A DNA stretch of 64,000 nucleotides. It comes from Sialis fuliginosa (Eukaryota; Arthropoda; Insecta; Megaloptera; Sialidae). Below, one piece after another: positions 24,001-39,000 of this stretch. A program made the position numbers and the translations under genes. The notes beneath the pieces were generated by a model, which saw only the letters and a list, made by a program, of their open reading frames with translations, had not been told where the DNA came from and did no database searches. The DNA lies in assembly GCA_961205875.1 (NCBI GenBank), contig OY540810.1, positions 12,276,001 to 12,340,000 on the forward strand. Direction: 5' to 3'. Each line of letters begins with the position of its first letter. The stretch's first letter is position 1.

Positions 24001-27000
24001 ACTGATAAAAGTGATTTATCCATTTGTTAATGTACCCAAATAATGTGTCGCTTTCGCGGGAGAAATAAGCGTCTGATATAGACTGTGTTAAAAAATACCT
24101 TTTGAAAATATTTATATAATATATAATGTAGTTGCGAAAAATTATATTATAAGGCTACTTTTTTATTCTATACGTATTAATAATTGCCAGATAATACAAA
24201 TAAGACAATAAGGTACTAGCATCAGTCTTGGACAATACCCCAGTGATAGACACTTGTTTAATTAAATGTAATAAAATAGAAATATTTGTTGATATTTGAT
24301 TACATACTGCTATTACTGAATCATAATTTATACACTTAACTCTAAAATAGCTTAATTTGATGACAATCGGCCAATGGGTGTCGAAATTATTAGTGTAATA
24401 TATTTATTAATTATTATATTACCTACCTATCATAGCATCTGCAACACATTGTTTCAAATTTTATGATTCTTTATTGTGTCTTATTGTTAGTATTTATCAT
24501 TTTATAATCATTAGAAAGTGTCCATCACTGGGTTATTAGTTGCAGTACAGTAATATATTACTGTACCCCTATTTTCTTTAATAACTTCAAAATTCTGTAA
24601 TTTATTTATCAATTTTTTTTAAGCGACTTCCAAAAAGGAGGACATTCTCAATTCGGCTCTATATATTTTTTATGCATGTTCGAGCATAATTCCGACAAAT
24701 ATGCCCCGATTCGGACGATTTTTGTTTTTTTTGAAAGAGTATACTCCCGAGGTGGTCGCATATAAATTTTATCAGAATCTGACCATGGAATTGGAAGATA
24801 CGTCACTCAAAATGGAAAAATAAAAAACTGTTTAAGAAAAAAATACAACCAACTTACAAAAACATTGAAAAGTATGTAATAATTACAAAAACAGTTTTTG
24901 AAGTCGGTGCCAAACTAATAAAAAAACTTTTTAAAGAAAAAAAATAAAACCAACTTTTAAAAAATCAGCTACTTTTCAGTCGGTTTTATTTTTTCCTTAA
25001 AAAGTATTTTATATTCTTTACGTTCAAAATGAACACATATGTCAAGTGCTAATAAGTTAGTTAGGTAAAATTTAAAATATAATATAATAGGTAGATACAC
25101 TCAAAAAAATGTGTTTTCTAACGAAATTCAATAAACCGAAACGACACAAGCATTTTAAAATACAATTCATCGCACATTTGCGACCTAAAACTGTCTCTCC
25201 CAAGTCCCTCAGGATATCTAAAACTTATACAGGAAACAGGACAAGTGCATTAGTAGATTAACTTACATAAATATCCTATTTTATAGTTGACGATGGCGTA
25301 GGTTACCCTCAGGGAATATATTATTTGAAATAACGCTTCCAAATTTTGAAAAATAAAATACAGTAGCACCTCGTAATAACGGCTACTCGCTTAACGGCGT
25401 TTCGCAATAACAGCGCTCTTAAATTTTATATATTTCTATTTATTTTTCAGTTGTAAATCATGTACTTTACGTAGATATCTACTATATACACCGTGACAAT
25501 TATATTCTGATACAAATGAAAACGTTAAAATATTAAAATAGTACCTAGTTTCAGTTTTAAGTTTTTATTCAATTCTTAAAGTAGACATATGTATGTATTG
25601 AAAATTTATAATAAGTGTTTGGGAATAACTTCTTTCAAAGTTATTGCAAGCGGCACGCACTGTTTCCATTGGCATTTTGTCCCAGATTTTGAGAATAATC
25701 TTAAATTACTGCAAATTTGAGAATTTGTTATCTGGGAACTTATGACCATAAAAAATGATCGAAAGGATTTCAATCGGGAGAGCTTGGCGGCCATTCATAC
25801 TTTAACAAAAAATCAACCAAATTATCCTTACACCATGCTTGAGTAATGAAAAGCAATAATAATCATCTCCAAATAAATTTTTGGCATTTGGCATAACATT
25901 TTTCTTCAATACTTTGCATTGATTGTTACGCTTTTTCGATAAAAATTAAGGGTAATTTGCCTCTTGGCCTGATGGCGCTCCAAACCTTGAATCTTGGAAC
26001 GTGTCTTTTGTTTTCCGGGATGTCCTCAATTTGGGAGTTGTGGGATTGCTCCAGAACAAATAATTTCTCATCAGAAAATATAAATTCATCATGCGATATT
26101 ATTTGTCGACCCATTTTCCAATTATTGTCTTGGAACCACGGAAACATTAAATTGTTGTCAGAACCACCTCTGAGTCTGAATAATTGAATTGGTTCTAAAT
26201 AAAATGCTCTACACAGACAATTCTTCGATCAAACAGTCACCGCATCATTTTCACAAAAACTTTAAGGTTAACAAAAGATTTGACAGTTAAAATTAGGCCC
26301 ACTAGGTGATTATTTTTTTCGATATTATTAATTAAATATCGGTATGGAGAACCATACATGACTTCCATGTTCTTTCTATCTTTTTAAATAATTTTTAAAT
26401 ATAAATTTTTTGAAAAATGTTTTATTAATATAATCTACTACTATGAATATTTTCGTAATACATAAAAAACATATATACTTACGACGGTTACAGTAGTTAT
26501 TGCCTTTTGTATATAAATATATAATGTCAAAAACATAATACACATTCGTAGAACAATTAATTTGACAATCTGAATTTAGTTGAATTCGTTTCCAAGGCAA
26601 CATGAATTAATGACGTATTAATTAGTATTTAAAATTCAAATTTTAAGTGTGTTTTTCACCCCTTTAATGGCTGTTTGGGCACGTACAAATAATAAATGTC
26701 CCTTACATAGATTCAATTGAACTGCAAATGTACCAAATCTTATCAAAATTAGTGAGATAATACTCGCAATGCTTACTTTTTAGATTTAGACGAAAAAAGT
26801 TACAAAATTTCGAATATTTCCAAAACCCCTAATCCGATTAGCACCAAAATCAATAGGTCTGGAGTACTCACTGAGACAAACATTTTCCCCAAAAATAATT
26901 CAGATCGGTGTATTTTTACGGTAGTTATCGTGAACGAAAAAAAAATCTACATCCTGACACACAGACACACGGACACACGCACAGCCGTCATGCGGAAATT

Positions 27001-30000
27001 AACTTTTCTTTACGTTTTGAAGTTAGTACAATCAGAATTTGTCATTTTCTCGGACACGATTTTTCGATGGTATTACAATACTTCCATTTCTTTCAGAACA
27101 TGGAAGTAAAAACGGGTCACTCTTAATTTGTTACTCTGTACATAGTACGTAGTTTTGCTTTGAGGTACAAAAAAAGCCTTAATTCACTTACCGGCGTTTT
27201 TCACTTAACGGCGAGAGCCCGGTCCCAATTACGCCCTTATTGCGAGGTGCTACTGTATTTAAAGGATGCATACAAAATTTTAAATATAAAATTGCAATTT
27301 TCGACTGGATCTGAACTAGAAATCGAATTCGTAGGTATAGTTTTTAAAAATCAATCGATTTGTAATTTTCCATACACAATACGAACATAAAAAAATTGAT
27401 ATTGCATAATAACAATAACCTTGATGTTCTTTCGATTGCAACTATCGACCTCTTATTGTAAGTTCAGTTAATATATTTTTATTAAATATTATTACATGTA
27501 AAAATATAATATAAAATAAACAATAATATAATAAATAACAGGGCAAAAACTATTTTGATTATGCATCTGTTAAAAAAAACGGATAGCACAAACGAAACGT
27601 TAACAATTTAAATTTATAAATAACAATTTAATAAATATTCGTTTCTATTTTTGAGAACAAATACAATATAATATCAAAACTAATCATGCAATTTTAATAG
27701 AATTGTATATATGTACATAGTTTGTTCTCTATTACATATATTAATTAAATTTGTATTGTAAATCAAGTAAGGTACTAGCACCAGTCTTAGACAATACCCC
27801 AGTGTTGTACACTTGTATAATTAAATTACTTAAATGTTCTAAATTTGTTGATATTTGATTACTGCCATTACTGAATCATAATCTATAAACACTTAACTAT
27901 AAAACAGCTTAATTTGATAACAATCGGCCAATTCGTGTCAAAATGATCGATATTTAAATTAATTATTAGTGTAATCTATTTATTAACTATTATATTTTTT
28001 GTGTCGTAGTACCTACTTGTCATTTTGTAATCAATAACAAGTCTCCATCACTGGGTGCACATTACTGGAGAATAAACATAAACAAAATAAAAGGTTATGT
28101 TTAAAAAAAAAAAAACTATATTTGCTGATTTTGGTAATTTAATTAAATTGATTTAATAAACAGGTACTTGTTTTGTTAGTAACGCGAGTTCATGAGAATT
28201 ACAAAAAAGAAGCCCATCAATCCCAAAAAATATTAAAAATCATTAGTTGATACTGGAAAAAGTTCAGCATAGTTTAAGAACCACTGATATAGAAGATACG
28301 AGAAGCTTTAAAAAAATTCTATTAGAATATTTATTGTGATCGTATTTTAAAGAGAAAAAAAAATCGATTAGAATTTAGGCTAATTGTAAGTTTGTCTCCA
28401 TGTGACCATTCGCCGCCATTTCTGAACTGGCACCCTGGGCGGTCGCCTAGTCATCCTCCCTAAAGCCGGCATTGCTGTTATACATTAACAAAATAAGCAA
28501 CGAATTTTAATAAATATAAAAATTTCAAACATCAACCATTCTTTTTTCCAAAGCTTACTTGAATTTAATATTGCACTCAAGTGATTGTTAGTTTTAGCTG
28601 ACGCATCGACAACGAACATATTTCAGTTTTTCATGGGAATTGTTATTTTTATTTAATAACGAGTAAAATGCGTTGTGTCTTTGTTGTTGTATTATTGAAG
28701 ATACGCGAAGCTTTGCGATCGTTTTTTAAAGAGAAAAAAATGTTCTCCGATTTCAACATTTTCACTCGATCTTTCCGTTTCAGGTCAAGACAAACACATT
28801 TATAAACGGTCTAGTATTAATACGTGTTTAATACTAAACCGATTATAAAATTTCATAACTGTATCAAAAGGGGGTCTCAAAATAATAAATAAAACCAATT
28901 TTAGGCAAAATATTTTGGGATCTGTATCTCCTTCACGAAGAATTATGAACTTTTTTCTAAATTTTTGAAATATTTTTCTCGATCAACTGTTCAAGTTTGT
29001 TCAACCTGATATGACTCAGTTTTATATTAACAAATTCAGGGGGGGGGGGCGGCGGTCTGACTCCTATCCCCCCATAGGCACGTTACTGATCTTATTGATT
29101 ATTTGATAATGTAGATGGTACAATATTTTAAAAATATTTTAATTCAATCTAGAACAAATTTTGATATGTCTGCATATGACAGGCGCATTTTCCTCTGACA
29201 TCGTCAATTGACAATATTTTCAATTCTCTCTCTATCAGGGGTATTTAAAACAAAATATTTAAATACCCGATTTTATTGTACAGTAAGGTCTCTTTTTACG
29301 TGGATTTCTTTAATGCTGACAATTCCTAAACGGTGCCGAGTTGTATTTTCAGATAATTACGATTAAAAAACATTGTTATTTTTCGATAAAATTAAATAAA
29401 TAAAATTGAAAAACAAACTAATTTTATTTAAAGTTTTATATCAATATCTTTAAGATTTTCAAACTAATTTTCTTTCTGCTAGGCATTTTTTTTCGTGAAT
29501 TTTCATAATCTTTTGTATGCAATTTTCGACCTATTTTAATTGATAGATTTGGTTTTATATAGGTATACATGTACTATGGGTTTCAAAAGTCGTCTACCAA
29601 AATGCAAAAATATTAAGACAAACATAATCGGTTATTTTTCTTACGGGGGAGCTTAATTATCTAGAGTTTCAAAATATCTGTCTTTGTTTGGTATATGGAG
29701 AAATGATTTAAATATTATAATAATCAAATGGGAGGAGCCTACTAAGTTTGTGATAAGCGAATTTCAATAAAAATTGGTCATCCACTTCTGCATGCGACTC
29801 TACAGCAAGATTATAATTTTGAATTCACAATATAACTCTAGATGTAAAAAAACATCCAAAAGAAATTGCAACCGTTACGAAGAAGTAACAGTGCACTTTT
29901 TTATCAACAAGTTAGAGATACATTTTTGTTGTTTTCTTATTTTGTTACGTTTCTGCAGAAGCTACAACGTCAGAGTTGTGTAAAATTGTTTCTCACGCAA

Positions 30001-33000
30001 ATTTGATAGCGCATGTACTCTGCTACCCCCCCCCCCCCCCCCGCATTACTTCACGTTTCCCTCACCCACTCTCTCTCTCATCCGACTAAACCGCCATCTG
30101 TCGCACCTCCGCCAGATCAAATTCCAATGTGATCAATAGATGGAGTCACCGGCGCGGCATGCTCTAGGTACCGAATACAAGCGGCTCGAATCGGTACTAT
30201 TTAAAAATACTATAACGCGGGAATAATAATAAAGTTCCAAATAAATTTAAAATGTATCGGAAATCATAGGTGTTTACATTTTTTTTTAATTTGTAAAAAG
30301 GAAAATTTTAATATTAAGAAATAACTATAATATTTAAATTCCTTGAATCGTCAGCTTTCATTTGATACCTCACTCGCTGGGTTTGAATAATGGTAAACCA
30401 TCCCCCCCCCCCTTAAAAAAAGTACAAAAACTTTTTATAACTTAGGTCTATTATAAGTTCACTGTTTATTATAGTTTATGCCACATCTCAACTTTCTAGG
30501 TTAATCAGTTCGGCAGCTAGTAGGTTGTGACAGACAGATAGACACAAAGATGTCAATGATTGACATTTAGTATAGAGGATGTCCAAGATAAGCATGGAAT
30601 GCATGGGGATTTCCTAGATTTTCTGAATTTTCAGATTTTGCTTCCTCGCAATATCGAAGATACGAGAAGCTATGTGATCGTTTCAGATTGAGACAAAAAA
30701 AAAGTTCTCCAATTTCAAAATTTTAAATTTATTTATCCGTTTCACATCAAGACAAACACTTTTCGTTCCGTGTCTGTCTGTCTGTCCGTGTGTCCGTCTG
30801 TCCCCTGAATCCTTGTCACACGCATAACTCATGAACCACTGAACCGATATTATTGAAACTTGGTCGGATGGTTGGGTTTGGTTTGAGGACGGTCCCATTT
30901 CAAAATCATCAAAATCGTGTGTAAGGGGGAGGGGTGACACCCCAAAATATTTATTTTTTCAAGATATCTCAAGAACGACACATGTTACGAGAAAATTTTA
31001 TAGAATATTTTTTGTAGAGAATTAAATTTCCTATAATATGGGTCTACTACGTTTGTTGTAAAATATTCCCTTACAAAGATTTATCTAAATTTATTTTAAA
31101 AATTCGTGTTTTGTTTTTCTAAATTGATATTTGATTGGATATATTAAGTGTCATTTTGACGTTTTAAATGTCACTTTGGCGTTTTAAATGTCACTTTGAC
31201 GTTTTAAATGTCATTTTGACATTTGCATAAATTTAGATTTAGATTGAAATTGTCAAAAAATTAAAAATATATGAAAAAATATTCAGGTGCGTTTTAAGAA
31301 AAAATTCGAACTAAGATTTTTTAGTAAAATTTGTATAAAAATTAAATGGTTAACCAATGCCAGGCAATTTATCTGAACACTATCGGTTTTAGTGAATTTA
31401 GCACGAGGAAGCACTGTGCAATTACTTGGCAGATGTTTTTTGGTATACCGCCAAAACCACATAAAATTATTAATATTATTTGATGTAGTAATACTCACAC
31501 CCTTTACAAATAATTCATCTCATTTAATTAACCAAATCTGTATCTCTTACCGTTGCACTCCATGCATTCCACGCTTATCTTGGACAAACCTGTATACGAC
31601 TGTTCTAAAATCCATAGTATAAAACAAAGTTCCTCGCCGCGTCTGTCTGTTTATCTGTGCAAAAATTTCTCAGTAACTACAGAACGGATTTTATTCCGGT
31701 TTTCACTAATAGATAGTATTTCTCAAGAAATGTTAAGAAGTATAATTTGTGTAAATTTTATGAAAAAAAACAATCGTCTCGAAGAGGTATTTTTGCGTGT
31801 GCAGCGTAAATAACTAACGATAAGTGAAAACAATGTTTAATAGGTTTATTGCAGATTAATTTTGTATCCCCGGGTAACATCGGGTTCAATGCACTTGCCT
31901 AAAAATAATTTAGTGTAAAAATGAACCAGTTCATTATCATTTACAGACATATAGCCATCATTTTAATTTATTATTTTATTTCTCATTAGCACATGTTGAC
32001 ATAATGTATACTACAAATATCAACACCTCTCTAAGCTACTATAATAACATAACTTAACCTATATATACCTAATAAAATAGATACAAGCAAATTCGAATAG
32101 CGCATCAATTTACCAGAACTTAATTCCGTTCTACTACGGTGTTTACAATGATCAATGCAAAATATTTAATCTGGTAAATTTAACATCTCTCTAAACTACT
32201 ATAAGGACTATAATAATAACTTATGTCCGGTATTATAAACGAGCTATCAAAATTTGTTAGCTAGCAAGCACTTTCAAATGAGGTGTCTAACCTATCTGAC
32301 AGTTCTTTTGAAGTTTCATGAAGTGTTTGACAATTTTCGCGCACGCGTGGTATGTAAACACTAACGGTATTAAAACAGTGGCGATATTATGAAAATTATT
32401 TTGTATGGTAAGAGTTGCCATTTGTGTTACAATAAGTTGAAATATCACTGCTCTAAATTCTATAGCTAATCCATAGATACCTTCACAGAATTAATACCCC
32501 ATTTGAAAGTGCTTGTTAACTAACAAATTTGATAGCTTCTTTATAATACCGGACATTAATTTATCTGTGTAATATACATACAAACATATGTACAACAATA
32601 CATACATACATATACAAACAAAATAATTTCCATAATATGTTTTAATACCGTTGGTGTTTACATACCACGCATGCGCGAAACTTGTCAAACACTTCATAAA
32701 ACTTATGGAGAACTGTCAAATAGATTTGAAACCTCATTTGAAAGTGCTAGCTAGTTTATAATATCGCACAAAAATCTATCTAATGACATGTATGGCGCCA
32801 AACTTAAATTTTGATATTCTTACTACAGTAATAAGTTTATAAAAGGTCTGTTTACCCCCCCCCCCCTCCCCGACCCCAGTCATCATTTTTCCTTTTTCCT
32901 ATAGGATAATGCACCACTGGCTCCTATAAATATAATTCCGAATAAATATTTTAAAGTCCATTAATAAATAATATTGGCCAATCCTTACAATAATATTAAA

Positions 33001-36000
33001 ATTTCATCCACAACAATATACATATAGTCTGTCTGTGCAGATTTTTTCAATAACTACTGAACGGATTTTATTCCGATTTTCACTAATGGAGAGAGTGTTT
33101 CACGAGAAAGGTTTAGGTGTGTATAATTCGTGTAAATTTCATCACATTCATGCTCTGCGTAAATAGTTTACGATAAATGAAACTATTACAGATTAAATCC
33201 CCCGTGTAACACCGGGTCTAATGTGCTAGTTGATATAATAATTTTGTACAATTAAAAAAGAAATAGCACACACGACTAGAAGAAACGGTTGTGCGGCGTG
33301 GCGCAGTGCGATGTGCCATCATCAATTGCACTGTAGTTATAGCATATACAACATAGATAGAAACCTTTACCGCTATTGGCTCCGTCCGTCTGTCCGTCCG
33401 CGTCAGACGCGTGTTAGTGGTGTTGTTCTTCTCCCATCTAACGGTACCGGTTTAGCCACCTACAATCACGCACCGTTGTATTGTAGCGGCTGCCGATTAT
33501 TGCAATTATGCATACACGGTTTAACGTAGGTATCTATATAGTCTGTGATACCGAATTATACAATTTAGAATTACTGCGCAAGTGTGGTCTGTGATTAGGT
33601 ACAGTCACCTGCATTAATGGTCTTGCAGTTTGTATTCATTTTCGTTTATCACAAACTTAGTACGCTCCTCCCATTTGATTATTATAATATTTAAATCATT
33701 TATCCATGTTCAAACAAAGACAGATATTTTGAAATTCATTTGCTAGATAAAGAACTTCTCTTCGTTTATAGTACTCACATATATATTTGTGCAATTAAAT
33801 TATTATGTAATCTATTGAAAATTGTATACGTAAATTTTGTGGCAATAAATATTTGATATTCCGAATTTTAGTATTTAAATATATTAAACTTGATAGAAAA
33901 AGATAACCGATGATGTTTGTCTTTAAATTTGGAATCTGTTGTAAGCGATTCTAGCCTTTAGGGTGCCAGCGAGTTCTGCAGGCGACTGTACGTTCGATTT
34001 GTGTTTTGTAGTAACTTAAGTCTCGTCTCGATCTCAAATTTTACAAATAACAGCAGGGCCGTAACTACCACCGGGCTCCCCGAGATTAGGGGACTCCCGC
34101 GGCAGCGTAACATTTTTTAAAATTTGGTTCTAATTTGAAAATGTTACACTTATTACAAATTTAGATTTTAATGACCTTATTTTTTCGTTGCCAACTTGAA
34201 TTTTACACTTAACATTCATTAAATTAGTAAGAAGTTATTCAGGGCCTCCAGTTACGGCCCTGAATTACAGTTTTGAATAAAATTAAGTCACGTGACAAAA
34301 CATCTGCCAAATAAATGCACAGTGCTTCCTCGTGTTAAATTCAACAATGGTAGTTAATTATTGAACAATTTAAATAAAAACCGATAGTCTTTAGATAAAT
34401 TGCCTGCCACTGGCAAACCGTTTAATTTTTATACAATTTTACTAAAAAATATTAGTTCGAAATTTTTTTTAAGACACCTGATTATTTTTTCGTATATTTT
34501 TTATTTTTTGACAATTTCAATAAATCTATTTTTTTTCTGTTATGCAAATGTCAAAATGACATTAAATATATCAAAGTAAATATCAATTTAAAACAAATTG
34601 ATATAAATCTTTGTAAGGGTATATTTTACAACAAACGTTGTAGACCTATATTATAGTAAATTGAATGCTCTACAAAAAAGACTATAAAATTTTCACGTAA
34701 CATGTGTCGTTCTTGAGATATCTTGAAAAAATAAATATTTTGGGATGTCACCACTCTCCCTTACACACGATTTTGATATGGGACCGTCCTCAACCAGGCC
34801 CAACCATCCAACCAAGAAACGTCGTTCTGCCCAAAAATAATTTGTTTAAAAATCAGACCATAAATAAACATTTTCGTAAATACCTCAACTCCAGCGACAC
34901 CAACTGGGTTCATTTTTTGGAAAAATATTTAATTCCACGTAACTAACATATATTCTGAATATGAACCAATATGAATGAAACTTGATTGGTTGGATCTCCT
35001 TTGAGGATGGTTCCATTAAAAAAATCTTGTGTAAGGGTGGAAGGGATGACATTCCAAAATAGTTATGGTACACATATAAAATATGACATTTTGATAGAAT
35101 CTTTTTTGTAGAGCATTACATTTTCTATAATAAAGACCATCACGACTTTTGTAGTAAAATATTTCCTTACGAAGATTTATCCCCCCTTCTAGTATCTTTG
35201 ATATGGCGACGAAGTAAAATATTCGAATTTTCCAATACAAAATTTGTTTTTAAAATTACATATTTTCAAACTCCCAGGAAATACCAGGTCTTGTCTTAGA
35301 ATTTGTACAAAAATCAAAAATAAATAAATCATAATAATTAATTTCGATATTTTACCTTTCTTGGAAGTGAAATGTTTCTTTATATTTCAATTTTCAATCA
35401 ATACATTTAATTGTTAGCATGTGTCAAAAATCACCTATTTGTTCGACTAAATTATTGAAAGAGACGTGCTCATAGTGACCTAAATTAATAAAATACTGAA
35501 ACCGTAAATTATATAATTCTGTATTCCATGGCTAGGTACTATGTTTTTATATACCTTAATGATGTGACATCATGGAAACAAAACACGACTTGATAATAAT
35601 TTTTTAGTCTTTAGATGTTAAATCTTAGATTTTCATAAAATTTTAATAACCACGATACTGCACAGAAAAATTATCTAACTATTGGTGAAAACCGCATTGA
35701 AATCGGTTCAGTAATTCCCGAGTCTATAAGCCTCATACAAACGAATATTAATGTTTATATATAGAGATAGAAAATATGCAGACGAGAAAAAAAATTAAAC
35801 CGTAACCTTACACCAATATTAGTAAAGTTTTAAAACACGATCAAACAATATAGGGGTTCTTCAAACATACATATCTACTGTGATTCCAAGGCTTGCTAGG
35901 GCAAAAAACTACCACCGCCCGTTTTAAATATGTGTTCAGACCATACGAATTGAAGAACATTTACGATTTGACACTCTTGGACCTCTCTCTGCACTGGTTT

Positions 36001-39000
36001 ACACGCGATAGAGTGCGATAAAGAGAACACTCTAGCATCGAGTGTGTGCTAACAAAGGTACACAACATAAGTATGTTCTTTGCAACGCGACGTCCCAAAT
36101 CACACTATCCTAACCAATAATTATATTGTATGTACATTGTATATACATATAGAAATATATCACGGTACCTATATATGTAGATCTAACCACGGTACAAAAG
36201 ACGGCAGGTATTATACATATAAATAATTTAATTTCGTTATTATAAAAATTTGTCAAGTGCGAGTCGAGTTTAATGTATTAGTGTCCCGTATCGTATAGTT
36301 TTTAATTTATTCGATGTGAATACTAGCAATCACATTAGATCAGTGATCTCCAAACTTTTTTGATCGCGTAGCCCTAAGACGAAAAGAATTATACGTTGTA
36401 CCCCTCTATAATATAATATAAGTATATAACACACATACAGTATTTTAAAGGGAAACTTAGCGTACCCGCAATTATCAATTTCGATACCACTGCACTAGAT
36501 AACACAAACTTTTATTTTTAGTAAATTAAAAGTGTTGCAATTTAAATATTATCGAAAAGGTGGTAGCACATTGTATTTTACATATGTACATTTATCTCTG
36601 CGTCATTATACATATTCCTATTTTTTTTTCAGATTTTTCTCACTATTGTTTTCGGAGATATATGTATGGACAGAGACAAATTATATTTACGATTTTTTTT
36701 GAAAATTGATTAAACGATGATTTTAACAATAACAAAACATTTACGTATTTAAATTCATTGAACTGTCAGTTTTAATTTGATACCTAACTCACCAGGATTG
36801 AATAAAAAAAATGTTGGTAACCTATTTTCCCTCTTAAAAAACGCCAAAAGCCTAAAATTTTATTTTTAAACTCAGGTTTATTATCATTTATTGCATTTAT
36901 ACCAAATTTCAGTTTTCTAGGCCAAACAGTTCAGTAGCTAGAAGGCTGTGAAAGACAGACAGACAGACGGACGGACATAAGTGTACCATTTTCCGATTTC
37001 GTTGTGGACAGTAAAAAGTAAATAACTAATACAATCCATTCATGTCAAGTTCAACAAATACTTTATTTAAAAAACCCAAACCAAAAATATAATAACCCGC
37101 GACTTCGTATTTTTTTATCTATCAATTTTTCGGGATACAAAGTAGCCTATGTTCTTTTTTTTAGGATGCAAGCTATCTCCCTGGAAAATTTCATCAAGAT
37201 CGGTACAGCGGTTTAGCCGTGAAAAGGTTACAAACAAACAGACAGAAATACTTTCGCTTTTATAATATTAGTAGACATTTTAGTGCCCCGTGGCCCCCGA
37301 GTATAGAGGCCCCCCGCAGATTGAGGAGCAAAAAAAAGTAATTAAAATTAGTAACGAGCGTAGCATTAAAAAAAAAAAAAAATTTATATTTTGCATTTAG
37401 TGAGGGCCTCTTAATCACTTGCTGTCCCGGAGCTCCAGAGCTTCTAGTTACGGCCCTGGCAACGTATTTCAAAAGAGCGCGCTAGCGGCAAACTTTTTTC
37501 CGACTTGATTTACTATTATCGTCACTGCTTTTCTTTGTTACCTAACGAAACAAAATATATACTACAACCTGGACCAAAAACATATTTATCAATAAATCGG
37601 ATAAGTGGTTCTCGAGTGATAAGCGCAGTAACGGACAGACACACAGACTCTCAAAATAAAAAAAAATAATACACTCGACGATTTAAAGAAAAAATCAAAC
37701 CAAGCAAAAAAAAACAACCTATACAGGTTTCTCAAAAGTGGACCCCCAAAACAACCCAACGAATTCACCTTCTACTTTCCTCCAAAGGGCGAGCAGTATT
37801 ATGGTCGCAGGGAGGGGTGGTGCGGCGGGAAGGGGGGGGGGGGTTAGATATAACAGGGAGAGGGCAAGCTCCTGTCCGTGTCGAGCCGGTGATAAGTAAA
37901 GTAGGGTGGTCTCTCTCTGGGTAGTAAGGGTAAGCAGGGAGTTTGTAACTCGGTAGGTATACAGCATAAGCCAGATATTGATTGCTGTAGAGACTCGTCG
38001 CAGATATGTGTGTGTGTGTGTGTTAGGGGTGACTTACACTAACTCGTATTTACACTGTCAAACAACCACTAAATACAATGAAGCTGTGAATGATCTGTTT
38101 GGAAAATTACAGTACTACTTATAGATTTGATACAACGCAAAAGAAAGAAAATTTTATTTTTGCGTAGCTAATGTATTTTCTCAAAAATTGTAGAGAAGTT
38201 GTTAAAATAGTGAGGATTTTTTTTGTTTAGCACTAAAATCTCAACATTTTTTTTCTTAAGCTCATTTTTGTAGATCTAATCGTTACGAGTTACAGCGCGA
38301 CAAACTTTTAAAAAAGTAGTTTTTGCGAATTATTTCGTAAACTTGTAATTGTACTATAATTATTCAAATGTCTAATGACAGACTTGTAGAACATTTATGT
38401 TCGGTATTACAGAGTAGCTAGCAAAATCTGCTAGTTTGCAAGCACATTCAAACGGGGTATCAAACATTATATGATAATTATCTAGGAGTTTTTGACAGAT
38501 AGTTGCATGTATAGGGAATAGTGACACTTTCTGACACTAGCAACTGACAGCTGTCAATATCAGTGGATTTAATTAATTGAAATTTCTGAAAAACTAAAGA
38601 ATTTCAGAAATACATATACGAAAATAGTAATTAGATCAGTACCGTATCAAACAAATTTAGAAATTTTATTTTTTAATTAAATTGTATAAATAAAAATGAT
38701 GGTATTTTGTTATATATTACAAAGTAATGAATAAACAAATTTATATTTAATAAATAAGTCAGGGACATATTAAAAATATTTAAAATTAATAAAATTTTGT
38801 AAACAATGATTTTTGCCCTTTTTGTAAAGCATTAAAAATAATGGTAGGGGTATACTGTGTATATACATTATATACATATAGGGTAACCACCGGTTTTCAC
38901 CCAACGTCTCACGTTATGTATATGTTTTTCCGGACTCCGGGTTTTGTTATAATTTCTTCGACTTTTCTAATAATGGTAACTACGAAAAGGTCATCAAAAA

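Larger units (their letters stand above)
25361..27255. mobile_element. Defective Tc1/mariner-type transposon (1.9 kb) with nested family E
   Basis: TA dinucleotides (25359-25360, 27256-27257) flank inverted ends CAGTAGCACCTCGTAATAAC and CAGTAGCACCTCGCAATAAG. The termini resemble pogo/Tigger or other Tc1/mariner ends. A broken transposase lies on the minus strand (25606-26147), and a family E copy (26337-27109) was inserted later. Confidence 0.75.
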
